The notes: generated by a model not told the origin, from the sequence alone. A DNA stretch of 64,000 nucleotides from Streptomyces sp. CA-210063 (GCF_024612015.1 NZ_CP102512.1:372001-436000); one strand, 5' to 3'; counted from the first letter of the stretch, positions 44,122 to 52,994 are shown. Numbers and translations are program-made.

Positions 44122-44414
44122 ACCCGCTAGACGCCGGCCCCGGGCGACAGGTTTTCACCTCGGTGTGATCCCCGTCACTGCACCCCGGGTCAACGGGCTC
44201 ACCAGCGCCTTCCTGAGCCTTCCTGGCCCCTCGCGGATTTCGGCGCGAGGCGGGTGAACACCTTCCCCTCCGCCCTGGCCACGCCTCTGCGGGACTCGGC
44301 GTCCCACAGCCCGCTGCGCGGCCGGCCGACGCTGAACCGGAGAATGCCTGGGCGCAGGGCCCGGCCGGGGGCGCGAACGCTACGGCACGCGACCCGGCCT
44401 TCTGCGAGCCGCTG

Positions 44415-44706
44415 GTGGAGAGTCATTCGACAGCCCTGCACGGCTACTTCGCGCGACGCGCGCCCAGAGCCGCCGACGATCTGCTCGCCGAACTGTGGCT
44501 CCAGGCGTACGCGACGCGACGCGGCTTCGACCCGGCAACCCGCGGCTCCGTACGGGCCTGCCTGTTCGACGTGGCCAGGAACATGCTCTCCGCGTGGCCA
44601 GGAACGTGCTCTCCGCTCACTGGCGGCGGGTCGCAGCGGCCCGCCCGGACATCCCGCGGGCCACCGGGGACGACACCCCCTGGGCAGTCGCGGCCGGCGC
44701 CGGGCA
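44415..44706 (+). pseudogene. Broken ECF sigma factor gene with a 23-bp tandem duplication
   Basis: The frame from 44415 encodes a sigma region 2-like protein (LHGYFARRAPRAADDLLAE then LWLQAYATRRGFDPATRGSV). At 44570-44615 a 23-bp segment is present twice in tandem with one mismatch. Since 23 is not a multiple of three, the continuation (VARNVLSAHWRRVAAARPDI) is in another frame. The region 4 part is missing, and the 3' end fades into the convergent DUF5995 gene. It cannot encode a complete sigma factor. Confidence 0.7.
44570..44615 (+). repeat. 23-bp tandem duplication
   Basis: Copies 44570-44592 and 44593-44615 start CGTGGCCAGGAAC and end TGCTCTCCG, and differ at one base (A/G). The duplication breaks the sigma-factor reading frame. 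Confidence 0.9.
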
Positions 44707-44720
44707 CGCCGGGTCGCGCC

Positions 44721-45506
44721 TCACCCCCTCCTCTGCCGGGCGGAGGACCGCTCCATGGTGTTGTCCAGGTGGGCGATGACGGCCGGCACGTCATCGCTCT
44801 CGGTGCTCCGGATCAGCTGCAGGGCCGGCCGGACGAGGCCGCCCGGTCGCGCTGTCAACCGTGCGAGCACGGCGGCCCGGATGTCGAGCCGCTCGATGGT
44901 GGCCTCGCGCTCCTCTTCGTTCTGCCCGGCCAGCAGGACGGCGTTGTACCACGCCTCCTCGCGGGACTGACGGACACTGAAGTCGAGGATCCGCTCGTCG
45001 GTGCGGGCTCCGACCTGATCCAGCAGCGACATGAGGGGCGACAGGGCGCCGACCGAGTCCTGCACCGCCAGCGCCACCCGCGCGAGGATGTCGTTGATCA
45101 GCAGAAAGTCGCGCCGCAACGCGTGGATGGCCTCGCCCGGGCTGGTCCGCGCGGCGGCGATGGCCAGGTCCAGGTTGATGTGCGCGTTCACGCCGAGTAT
45201 CAGGTGCTGGACGATGACGGTGTCGGCGTCGTCGAGCAGCCCGAACGCCTCGCGCCAACAACGCGGCCCGCTCCGGTCACGACGCCAGGCGTCGTACGCG
45301 TCGAAGTAGCGGTTGCCGAAGAGCGTGTCGAAACGGTCCATTCGGGCGCCGTCGTCGAACAGCCCACCGTGAATGGCCGTACGGACCTCAACGGTCACCT
45401 GCCGGTACAGCGCCGTGAAGTACCCGACCCGGTCACCGGCGCGGCCGGCCTCCCGCACGATTCCCGCAAGCCCGTCCACGACATCGTCGATGTTCTCTGC
45501 CGCCAT
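44721..45506 (-). CDS. DUF5995 family protein
   Basis: A 261-residue, mostly helical protein of an actinobacterial uncharacterised family. Conserved-looking blocks are VGYFTALYRQVTVEVR, GVNAHINLDLAIAAA, and EEAWYNAVLLAG. The conserved His and Asp in NAHINLD suggest a helical metal or cofactor site, but no activity is known. ATG 45506 has GGGGAG upstream; an earlier in-frame start at 45524 is weaker. It is a single gene. The 45507-45785 gap holds only the promoter of the next gene. Confidence 0.8.
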   Translation of the reverse strand: MAAENIDDVVDGLAGIVREAGRAGDRVGYFTALYRQVTVEVRTAIHGGLFDDGARMDRFDTLFGNRYFDAYDAWRRDRSGPRCWREAFGLLDDADTVIVQHLILGVNAHINLDLAIAAARTSPGEAIHALRRDFLLINDILARVALAVQDSVGALSPLMSLLDQVGARTDERILDFSVRQSREEAWYNAVLLAGQNEEEREATIERLDIRAAVLARLTARPGGLVRPALQLIRSTESDDVPAVIAHLDNTMERSSARQRRG

Positions 45507-45785
45507 GCCCAACTCCCCTCTCACGATCCCTGGTTCGGCCCGCGCTCTGGCTGCTGCCCGCAGTGCCGATCACCGCCCCGTCCTACCACCGCACACCGGG
45601 AAGGGCCCCCGCCTTGCGAGAACCGGGACGACGCGAGCCCCGCCCGTCCGCCCGCCACAGCCACGGCCCCCTCATCGTCGCTCTCTGAAGCGGACCGTCA
45701 CAGGTTCTGCGTTTGACGATGGCCCGCCACGGGGCTGCACTGGATTCATGGACGCTGCGGCGACTCCGTCCTAGGGAGAGCAGCG

Positions 45786-46637
45786 ATGACAACTATGGAA
45801 ACCTTTCATCTCCTCCAGCCGTACAAGATCGCCGAGGAAACGTTCGTCATCCCGTGGGCACTCGAGGCCCCGCCGGTCGGCCACTTCCCGATGAACTCGA
45901 TGGTGATCCGCGGAGCCGAACCGGTCCTCGTGGACACCGGCGCGCCGGCTGTGCGGTCCCAGTGGCTGGAGGCCGCCTGGTCCGTCGTGGATCCCCTGGA
46001 CGTACGGTGGATCTTCCTCACCCATGACGACCGCGACCACGCCGGCAACCTCTTGGCGGTCCTCGCCGAATGCCCGAACGCGACCCTGCTGACGACATGG
46101 TTCTCCATCGGCCGCATGGCCGAGGAGTGGGAGACACCCATCAGCCGGTGCCGCTTCATGACCGACGGCGACACGATCGACGCGGGCGACCGCACTTTGG
46201 TCGCCAAACGACCCCCGCTGTACGACAACCCCACAACCCGCGCCCTCTTCGACCCGAAGACCAACGTCCTGTGGGCGGTCGACACCTTCGCCACGAACGT
46301 GCCGAGCCCGATTCCCGACATAGCCGCCCTGACCGCGGACGAATTCCGCGACGGCCAATTCTTCGGCGGCCGCCTGGTCTCCCCCTGGGCCGCGCTGCTG
46401 GACAGCCAGAAATTCGGGACAGTCGTGGACTACTTCCAACGCCTGAACGCAGAGGTCATCGCCGGCTGCCACTGCCCGGTCCTCCGCGGCCCCCAGATCT
46501 CCGAGGCCTACGACATCCTCCGCCGACTCCCCGAGATCCCCCCGTGGGCAGAGTTCACCCAGGCCGACCTGGACCAGTGGATGGCGGTCGCCGAGAGCTC
46601 GGTCCCCCCGGAACAACCGCGTCCGTCGGGGACGTGA
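45786..46637 (+). CDS. MBL-fold metallo-hydrolase (flavodiiron-like)
   Basis: A 283-residue metallo-beta-lactamase-fold protein. The metal motif, usually HxHxDH, reads THDDRDHAGN (about residues 78-88), with Asp in place of the second His. Acidic residues at this place are typical of flavodiiron/oxygen-binding di-iron proteins. VLVDTGAP and the later LWAVDTFAT provide further ligand regions. There is no flavodoxin domain. Redox or oxygen-sensing function is inferred. AGGGAGAG precedes the ATG. Confidence 0.85.
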   Translation: MTTMETFHLLQPYKIAEETFVIPWALEAPPVGHFPMNSMVIRGAEPVLVDTGAPAVRSQWLEAAWSVVDPLDVRWIFLTHDDRDHAGNLLAVLAECPNATLLTTWFSIGRMAEEWETPISRCRFMTDGDTIDAGDRTLVAKRPPLYDNPTTRALFDPKTNVLWAVDTFATNVPSPIPDIAALTADEFRDGQFFGGRLVSPWAALLDSQKFGTVVDYFQRLNAEVIAGCHCPVLRGPQISEAYDILRRLPEIPPWAEFTQADLDQWMAVAESSVPPEQPRPSGT

Positions 46638-46811
46638 CAGCGGCAACGGACCGTGCACATCGACCAGTGGAGCCTCGTCGACGTCAGCCGCCGGCAGCCG
46701 ATTCTCCGGACGCGAGGGGAACGGCAGCGGCACAATAACGCCACGTCACGCCGCAGCGGGCCTCAACTGCCCGCCACCATCGGATCCTTGGGCGTGCGAG
46801 GAGAGGAAGAC

Positions 46812-47627
46812 GTGAGCGAGAAGCAGGCCGCCGACACCCCACAGAAGCGACCCGATACCGGCACGGCGCACAACGCCCGCGTCTGGAACTACTGGCAGGG
46901 CGGCAAGGACAACTACGAGGTCGACCAGCAGGTCGGTGATCACGTCGCCGGCTTGATTCCCATCATCCGTGACATCGCGTTCGCCGACCGGCAGTTCCTC
47001 ACTCGCGCCGTGCGTCACCTGGCCGAGGTGCGAGGGATACGCCAGTTCCTCGACATCGGCACCGGCCTGCCCGCTCTGGAGAACACCCACGAGATCGCCC
47101 AGCGCATCGCGCCCACGTCAAGAATCGTGTACGTCGACAACGACCCTGTCGTGCTCGCGCACGCCCGCACCCGGCTGACCAGCACCGAGACCGGCGCCGC
47201 GGTCTACATCGACGCCGACGCGCACGACCCGGACACCATCCTGCGCATCGCCGGCGAGACACTCGACTTCACCAAGCCCGTCGCACTGATGCTGCTCGGC
47301 ATCCTCAACTTCATCCTCGACGACACGGAGGCGCAGGCCATCGCGCGCCGCCTTCTGGAGCCGCTCGTCCCCGGCAGCTTCCTCGTGCTGACCCACCCCA
47401 CCACCGAGCCCGAACTCGGCGGCGATCTCCAGCTGGAGGCCATGGAATTCTGGAACGCCAACGCCAAGCCGCCGGTCACCGCACGCAGCAGCAAGGAGAT
47501 CGGCCAGTACGTCAACGGCCTCACACTCCTGGATCCGGGCCTCGTCTCGTGCTCCCTGTGGCGCCCCGACCCTGGAGACGAGCCCACGGTCGTACCCCAG
47601 TTGGGGGCTGTGGCGGAGAAGCACTGA
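46812..47627 (+). CDS. SAM-dependent methyltransferase (Methyltransf_19/DUF574)
   Basis: A 271-residue protein of a family greatly expanded in Streptomyces. It has the family start NARVWNYWQGGKDNYEVDQ, SAM motif I QFLDIGTGLP (about residues 78-87), RIVYVDNDPVVL, and LLGILNFILDD. Targets of these methyltransferases are largely unknown. The GTG start follows GAGAGGAAG. It is probably monocistronic. The 46638-46811 region contains its promoter only. Confidence 0.92.
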   Translation: MSEKQAADTPQKRPDTGTAHNARVWNYWQGGKDNYEVDQQVGDHVAGLIPIIRDIAFADRQFLTRAVRHLAEVRGIRQFLDIGTGLPALENTHEIAQRIAPTSRIVYVDNDPVVLAHARTRLTSTETGAAVYIDADAHDPDTILRIAGETLDFTKPVALMLLGILNFILDDTEAQAIARRLLEPLVPGSFLVLTHPTTEPELGGDLQLEAMEFWNANAKPPVTARSSKEIGQYVNGLTLLDPGLVSCSLWRPDPGDEPTVVPQLGAVAEKH

Positions 47628-47761
47628 CACCGTAGTTTGTGGTCGTCGAGGCGGTCGGGGTCGTCGACCAGGGCGCCGGCCGGGCGTCGCTCCAGGCGTG
47701 CCCGGGTGGCCAGTCGGATGAGCGCTTACGCCCCGGCGTACCTGCCTGCGGGGACAGGCCG

Positions 47762-48379
47762 TCACAGGCTGGCGAGGAGGTCGTCCAGCGGGGTGGGCAC
47801 CTGGTCGGGGGCGAGGGCTTCGACCAGGAGGCGGCCATAGCGGATCTTGCGGCCCTTCTTCGTGCCGATGAAGCGCCGCAACTGCTGGTGCCGGGGCCGG
47901 CCGTGCTGGGCGGGCTGCCGCATGAAGGTCTGCCAGGCGCGCAGTTCGTCCTCGGCCCGGACGATCTCCTCGATCCGCGCCACGCCCAGCGCGCGGATGA
48001 GCTCGTCCTCCAGGTCCGCCGTGCAGACGAAGACGCTCGGGCGCGGCACCCAGGCCGGGTTGAGGCCCCGGTCGAAGAAGGGCTTCTCGCGCTCGTCGCA
48101 CAGCCCGATCAGGCGCAGGCCGAGACCGGACGGCCCGAGAAGTCCTGCGTAGCGGCCGACGCTCATCGCACCGCCCATCGGCACCACGCACACCCCCTCG
48201 GCCGCCAGGTCACGGCCCCGCCCCGCGGCCAGCGCCTCGACGGCCGCGAGGTCGCTCAGCCCCTCCAGCAAAACCACCGTACGCACCCCCAGGAGCTCCG
48301 CCAGCTCCCCCGCCGGCCCGCCGGAGCCACCGCCCGCCCAGCCTGTGACCTCGTCCCGGAACATGCGCATGTCGACCAT
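47762..48379 (-). CDS. Stand-alone TOPRIM (OLD-like) protein
   Basis: A 205-residue protein with a TOPRIM core. The acidic motif is VLLEGLSDLAAVEALA (about residues 35-50), then VVPMGGAMSVGRYAGLLG and the second acidic motif LIGLCDERE. This matches the C-terminal nuclease domain of OLD-family proteins, but without the ATPase. A nucleic-acid transaction or defence role is possible. Three ATG codons (48379, 48370, 48364) lie close together without a clear Shine-Dalgarno. Just downstream (47640-47710) a minus-strand coding-like stretch LIRLATRARLERR suggests a small relic. Confidence 0.75.
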   Translation of the reverse strand: MVDMRMFRDEVTGWAGGGSGGPAGELAELLGVRTVVLLEGLSDLAAVEALAAGRGRDLAAEGVCVVPMGGAMSVGRYAGLLGPSGLGLRLIGLCDEREKPFFDRGLNPAWVPRPSVFVCTADLEDELIRALGVARIEEIVRAEDELRAWQTFMRQPAQHGRPRHQQLRRFIGTKKGRKIRYGRLLVEALAPDQVPTPLDDLLASL

Positions 48380-48507
48380 GCCGGGGAGTCTGCTACGTCC
48401 ACCGACGGCAGCGCACGCGATATTCGGCCGCGCGACCGCACAGGCATGTCGCGCCTTCGTGCCACCGTCGCATCCGCCGGGCCGGCGGCGTCAGGGCGCG
48501 TGCGGCT

Positions 48508-49566
48508 GTGGGCGAGGTTACCGTCGGCGGTATGGGGGTGCTGCTGCTGACAGGTAACGCCTCGGACGCCGTGGGCAGGCGTCCGGTGCTGTCGTGGGGC
48601 CTGGGATGCGCGGCCGCGAGTGCCGTCTGCTTCCTGTGCGCCACCGCGCTGGGCTGGCTGTATGCGGGGCGGCTGCTGTCGGGCCTGTCCGCCGGCCTGT
48701 TCACCGGGGCCGCCACGGCGTATGTGTTGGAGTTGGCGCCGCCCGGCGGCGCCTCGCGGGCCACGTTCGTGGCGACCGCCGCGAACATGGGCGGGCTCGG
48801 CTGCGGTCCGCTGCTCGCCGGGGTGCTCGCGCAGTACGCCGAGTGGCCGCTGTATCTGCCGTTCGTCGTTCACCTCGCCCTGGTGGCCTGCTCGGCCACC
48901 GTCCTGCTGCGACTTCCGGAAACCGTGCGGGAGCGTCGGCCGCTGAACACCGTACGGCCGCAACGGCCCAGTCTGCCCCCGCGGGTGCGGGCGGTCTTCG
49001 GGCCTGCGGCGGCTGCCTCCTTCGTGGGGTTCGCCCTGTTCGGGGTGTTCACATCGGTCAGCCCGGCCTTCCTCTCCCAGTCTCTGAACGTGCACAACCA
49101 CGCGGTGAGCGGGCTGGTGGTCGCGCTGGCCTTCTTCGCCTCGACCATCGGGCAGCTGGCCGTCGGCCGGGTCGGCGTGAGCCGGTCGCTGCCCCTGGGC
49201 TGCGCCGCGCTCCTCGCCGGGCTGGCGCTGCTGGCGGGCGCACTGCGATGGGATCTGCTGCCGCTCGTGGTGCTGAGCGCCGTCGTCGGTGGGGCCGGGC
49301 AGGGGATGTCGTTCCGCGGAGCGCTGTCCGCCGTGGCCGCGACGTCCGAGGCGGACCGGCGCGCGGCCGTGATCTCGGCGCTGTTCGTGGTGGCTTACGC
49401 GGGTATCTCGGTGCCGGTCATCGGTGTGGGGGTACTGGCGGAGACGATCGGCCTGGAGGGCGCCGGGCTGGTGTTCATCGCGTGCATGGCCCTTCTGGTG
49501 TCGACCGCCGGCGTCTACCTGCTCCGGCGGCCGGTACCGGCTACGCAGGCCGGCGGGGTGCGCTGA
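48508..49566 (+). CDS. MFS transporter, N-terminally shortened
   Basis: About 352 residues. The protein starts almost at the MFS loop 2-3 signature (GNASDAVGRRPVL), so the first and most of the second transmembrane helix are absent; full-length relatives have about 400 residues. The remaining ten helices look intact (for example LYAGRLLSGLSAGLFTGAAT). No matching coding sequence for the missing helices was found just upstream, where the TOPRIM gene starts divergently. It may be inactive or use a different fold start. Export of small molecules is the family role. Confidence 0.7.
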   Translation: MGEVTVGGMGVLLLTGNASDAVGRRPVLSWGLGCAAASAVCFLCATALGWLYAGRLLSGLSAGLFTGAATAYVLELAPPGGASRATFVATAANMGGLGCGPLLAGVLAQYAEWPLYLPFVVHLALVACSATVLLRLPETVRERRPLNTVRPQRPSLPPRVRAVFGPAAAASFVGFALFGVFTSVSPAFLSQSLNVHNHAVSGLVVALAFFASTIGQLAVGRVGVSRSLPLGCAALLAGLALLAGALRWDLLPLVVLSAVVGGAGQGMSFRGALSAVAATSEADRRAAVISALFVVAYAGISVPVIGVGVLAETIGLEGAGLVFIACMALLVSTAGVYLLRRPVPATQAGGVR

Positions 49567-49690
49567 GCAGAACACGCGACCGGCGGTCCCGGGCCTGCCT
49601 CCCAGCGCGCGCACGACTCCGTGAACCTGCGGGGCGGCAAGGTGCGTCCGGCCGAGTCCTGCGGGTTTCATGGCTGCACACTCGGCCGTT

Positions 49691-49696
49691 TATGAT
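49691..49696 (+). promoter_or_regulatory. -10 element of a probable leaderless transcript
   Basis: TATGAT lies 8 bases upstream of the ATG at 49704, with no ribosome-binding site between. Transcription would begin at or next to the start codon. The -35 region is weak (TTTCATGG around 49666). Confidence 0.4.
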
Positions 49697-49703
49697 CTTG
49701 GTT

Positions 49704-49994
49704 ATGACTGTGCAGAACTCCGACAAAACGCTCTCCCGTAAACAGCGGCTTCAGGAGAAGCAGCGCCGCCAGTTGTCGGTCGTCGACACCGTGGACAAGG
49801 CCGAGGTCAAGGTCCGCAAGGCAGAAGCGGAACTGGCCGTGGCGGTCACAGAGGCGGTACAGGTGTTCGGCGACGAGCAGTCCGCGTCCGAGGCGCTCGA
49901 CATGTCGGTCGAAGCGATCCAACGCTTCCTTCGCATGGCGCAGGACGAAGCGGCCGGCGCCGGCAACGTCACCGAAGCCGCCGGCAAACCCTGA
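49704..49994 (+). CDS. Small hypothetical protein with a helical/coiled-coil region
   Basis: 96 residues. The N-terminus is basic and polar (KTLSRKQRLQEKQRRQLS). A heptad-like helix follows (VDKAEVKVRKAEAELAVAVT), then a segment that could form a small helix-turn-helix (SASEALDMSVEAIQRFLRMA). No named family is recognised. An alternative start at 49692 adds four residues. The gene stands alone between the MFS gene and the secreted protein. Confidence 0.6.
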   Translation: MTVQNSDKTLSRKQRLQEKQRRQLSVVDTVDKAEVKVRKAEAELAVAVTEAVQVFGDEQSASEALDMSVEAIQRFLRMAQDEAAGAGNVTEAAGKP

Positions 49995-50118
49995 GTCGGT
50001 TCCAGGGGCGAGGGCGGCCGCTCAGTTCACGGTTCCCGGGTGCGCGGAGGTGGCTGCCTGAGCGGTGGGCCGCCTTCAGGTGGAGATCCGGGGATCAAGG
50101 GGGTGCGACGAACGGGCG

Positions 50119-50148
50119 CGGGCCCCGCGCGTCGTCGTGCGGGGCCCG
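50119..50148 (-). terminator. Terminator of the secreted repeat-protein gene
   Basis: Perfect 10-bp stem CGGGCCCCGC / GCGGGGCCCG with a 10-base loop, 20 bp beyond the minus-strand stop at 50168. Confidence 0.75.
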
Positions 50149-50167
50149 ATACAGCGGGTGTCGCGGG

Positions 50168-52219
50168 TCAGGGGCAGCTGATGCGGATGTCGCCCGGGTC
50201 CGTCGTGCAGGTGTCCGTGTTGGAGCCGCCGTTGGCGGTGTCGTTGCCGGAGACGTTGTCGACGGTGTTGAGGTTGTCGCTGCCGGAGTTGCCGATCAGA
50301 TTGTCGGTGCCGGGACCTCCGTTGAGGGTGTCGTTGCCGAAGCCGCCGTCGAGGCGGTCGTTGCCGTATCCGCCGTGGACGGTGTCGTTGCCGTAGCTCG
50401 CGTTGACGGTGTCGTCGCCGCCGAGGGCGCAGATCACGTCGCTGCCGAAGGTGCCGGTGATGGTGTCGTTGCCGCTGGTGCCGACGCGGGTGCAGCCGCG
50501 GGCGTTGTTGACCGTGGTGGTCGCCGTGGCGGTGTTGTTGCCGGAGTTCGGGTCGGTCTGCGTGGCGCCGACCGTGGCCCGGTCGGTGAGGGTGCCGGTG
50601 GCCCGGGGCTCGGCGGCGACCGTCACCGTGGCGGCGGCTCCGGGGGCGAGGGTGCCCAGGGAACAGCTCGCGCTGGTGGCTGTGGTGGTGCAGGTCCCCG
50701 AGCCGGTGGTCGCCGAGACGACCGAGACGGCGACGCCGCTGAGCGTGTCGGACAGGGAGACGTTGGTGGCGGAGGTCGTGGTGCTGTTGTTGGTCACACG
50801 CACGGTGTAGGTGGGCCGGTCACCGATGCTGACCGTGGTGGGACCGGACTTCGTCACCGACAGGTCCACGCCGGCCGGTGGCGGCGGCAGTACGCCGCCG
50901 CCCTCGAAGCGGGCCAGGGCGAAGTCGCTGTCCGGTCCGCCTCCGCCGCCGGCGACGATCTTTCCGTCGGACTGGAGGGCCAGGCCATGGGCCGCGTCGG
51001 CGCCGCCGAAGTCCGCGGTCGCGATGCCGCCGGTGCCGAAGCCGTTGTCCTGGCTGCCGTCGGGGTTGTAGCGCAGGACGGCGAAATCGCCGCCGGGCCC
51101 GTTGCCTCCGGCGATGACGATCCGGCCGTCGCTCGGCTGCAGCGCCACGTCCGCGGCTCCGCCGCCTCCGGGGGTGAGCACCTTGCCGTCGCCGTCGAAG
51201 CTCGTGTCCAGGGTGCCGCCCGGGTGGTAGCGAGCCAGGGCGAACCTGCCGCTGCTGCCGCCGGCGGCGACGATCTTTCCGTCCGGCTGGACCGCGAGCC
51301 CCTCCACGGACTCGTATGCGCCGAAGTCGGTGCGCTCGATGCCGTCGCCGCTGAAGCTCGTGTCCAGGATGCCGTTCGCGTGGTAGCGCAGGAGGACGAA
51401 GTCGAAGCGGGTCGTCCCGACCTGACCCCCGACCACGATCTTGCCGTCGGGCTGGAGCGCCAGGGCGCGCCCGTCGCCGCCCTCCTCAGGCAGCTCCGGC
51501 GCCGGATCGTTGCTCACCTGGCCGTCGCCACCGCCGAAACTCGTGTCCGGGGAGCCGTCGGCGTTGTAGCGGGCCACCGCGACCCCGGCACCGCCGAAGC
51601 CGACGGCCACGATTCTGCCGTCGGGCTGCACCGCCACGTCCCGGGCCTCGTCCGGGCCCCCGAAGTCGGTGAACACCCTGCCGTCGCCGCCACCGAAACC
51701 CGAGTCCAGCGTGCCGTCGGCGTTGTACCGGGCCACCGTGAACCAGCAGCAGTTCTCGTACCCCCGCCAACTGCTGCCCACCACGACGATCTTGCCGTCG
51801 GGCTGCAGCGCCAGGGCGTGGGCCTCGCTCCACTGGAGGTCCGGGTCCATGTTGTTGATGGGGGTCGTCACCGTGCCGTCGCCGCCGAAGCCGGTGTCCG
51901 GGGTGCCGTCGGCGTTGTGGCGGGTCAGCGCGAAGCGGCTCTCCGACAGCGAGTAGTCGATCGAAGCGCCGACTGAGACGATCTTGCCGTCGGGCTGCAC
52001 CGCCACGTCGTTGGCGCGATCGTCGTCGGCGAAGCCGGTGAGCACCTTGCCGTCACCGCTGAAGGTGGGATCCAGGTCGCCCGGGGCCGCGGCCGCGGTG
52101 CCGGGGAGGGTCAAGATGAGTGCCAGGACAGTCGCCGCGACGGTCCCGGCCCGGGCCGGCAAGGACCGGCGGCGTTCGCTGTCTCGCCGCCGCGCCGGTC
52201 GCACATGAGGTGTGAGCAT
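50168..52219 (-). CDS. Secreted delta-60-repeat beta-propeller, DUF11 and RTX-like protein
   Basis: 683 residues. A signal peptide ends near residue 45 (ALILTLPGTAAAA). Residues about 46-430 hold delta-60 repeats with recurring VAVQPDGKIV and ARYNADGTLD, expected to form a beta-propeller. Residues about 445-570 form a DUF11/CARDB-like domain (VDLSVTKSGPTTVSIGD). The C-terminal 100 residues carry glycine-aspartate nonapeptide repeats (GGYGNDRLDGGFGNDTLNGG), as in calcium-binding RTX proteins. No sortase motif or type I secretion genes are seen. It is probably an extracellular binding or adhesion protein stabilised by calcium. AAAGGTGG precedes the ATG. Confidence 0.88.
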   Translation of the reverse strand: MLTPHVRPARRRDSERRRSLPARAGTVAATVLALILTLPGTAAAAPGDLDPTFSGDGKVLTGFADDDRANDVAVQPDGKIVSVGASIDYSLSESRFALTRHNADGTPDTGFGGDGTVTTPINNMDPDLQWSEAHALALQPDGKIVVVGSSWRGYENCCWFTVARYNADGTLDSGFGGGDGRVFTDFGGPDEARDVAVQPDGRIVAVGFGGAGVAVARYNADGSPDTSFGGGDGQVSNDPAPELPEEGGDGRALALQPDGKIVVGGQVGTTRFDFVLLRYHANGILDTSFSGDGIERTDFGAYESVEGLAVQPDGKIVAAGGSSGRFALARYHPGGTLDTSFDGDGKVLTPGGGGAADVALQPSDGRIVIAGGNGPGGDFAVLRYNPDGSQDNGFGTGGIATADFGGADAAHGLALQSDGKIVAGGGGGPDSDFALARFEGGGVLPPPPAGVDLSVTKSGPTTVSIGDRPTYTVRVTNNSTTTSATNVSLSDTLSGVAVSVVSATTGSGTCTTTATSASCSLGTLAPGAAATVTVAAEPRATGTLTDRATVGATQTDPNSGNNTATATTTVNNARGCTRVGTSGNDTITGTFGSDVICALGGDDTVNASYGNDTVHGGYGNDRLDGGFGNDTLNGGPGTDNLIGNSGSDNLNTVDNVSGNDTANGGSNTDTCTTDPGDIRISCP

Positions 52220-52340
52220 GGGCGCCACCTTTCCGCCGTTCGCGCACACGGGCGGCCACCACGAGCGGCGTTGCACTCACCGGACGCAGGAAATTCGTCC
52301 GAGCGGGCGAGTGAGCGCGGGCAGCGGCCCGGGCGCGCCG

Positions 52341-52994
52341 TCAGAGCGCAGCCCTCGCACCGCCGGGCGCGTTGCCCCCACCACCGGGAGTGGCCTGGGT
52401 CCTCGTCGCCCCGCGCGGCACGGCGCCCCGCCGAACGGTCAGACGGCGCGGCAGAGCACCGCCGGGCCGGCGGGTGCCGCGGTGCGGGCCACGGTCGTGT
52501 GCACGGGACGGGCGGTGACGGCAGGTGGCCGCGGCCTGCGAGCGGTTCGGCGCGAAGACGACGAGGCGCGGCACCGCGAACCGCGCGTGCCGGCGAGTGC
52601 GGAGGCGGACAGGTGGACAACCTGCTCGAGCACCGCGCCGGGTGCCGCCACCAGCTGCCGCAGGGCAGGCATCGCCACACAGGTCACCGCATACGCAGCC
52701 CGCCGCGGACCCGGCCGACTGCGCATGCTGGCGCCAGGTCGCATGCCTGCCCCCGCCGAAGGTGAAACGGGCGTGCAGCTCGGTGGCGAGAAGCGTGGCG
52801 ACCGTGGTGACCAGGGCGTTGGCCAGGCCCCAGGGAATCCAGGAAGCGAGGGCCGCCACGGCGAAACTGGCGGCGAGCCCCACCCCGCGCCACACTCCTC
52901 GTTCGTTGCCATGGATGAGGGTGAACGCCGGCGTGCGCCGCCGCGCCGCCCATCGGTGAAAGCGGCTGCGGGCGAGCGTCAGGGGACCGGTCAT
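52341..52994 (-). CDS. GtrA-like membrane protein with two compensating frameshifts
   Basis: The open frame of 217 codons starts with an ATG overlapping the sulfotransferase stop (ATGA). Its N-terminal part reads like a GtrA-type membrane protein (LANALVTTVATLLATELHARF then FTFGGG). Near 52700 an extra G shifts the family-like sequence (AYAVTCVAMPALRQLV, VEQVVHLSASALAG) into another frame. Near 52586 a missing base returns it to the first frame (ARFAVPRLVVFAPN). About 38 central codons are thus scrambled without creating a stop. It may be a pseudogene, or the indels may be sequencing errors. Confidence 0.6.
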   Translation of the reverse strand: MTGPLTLARSRFHRWAARRRTPAFTLIHGNERGVWRGVGLAASFAVAALASWIPWGLANALVTTVATLLATELHARFTFGGGRHATWRQHAQSAGSAAGCVCGDLCGDACPAAAGGGTRRGARAGCPPVRLRTRRHARFAVPRLVVFAPNRSQAAATCRHRPSRAHDRGPHRGTRRPGGALPRRLTVRRGAVPRGATRTQATPGGGGNAPGGARAAL

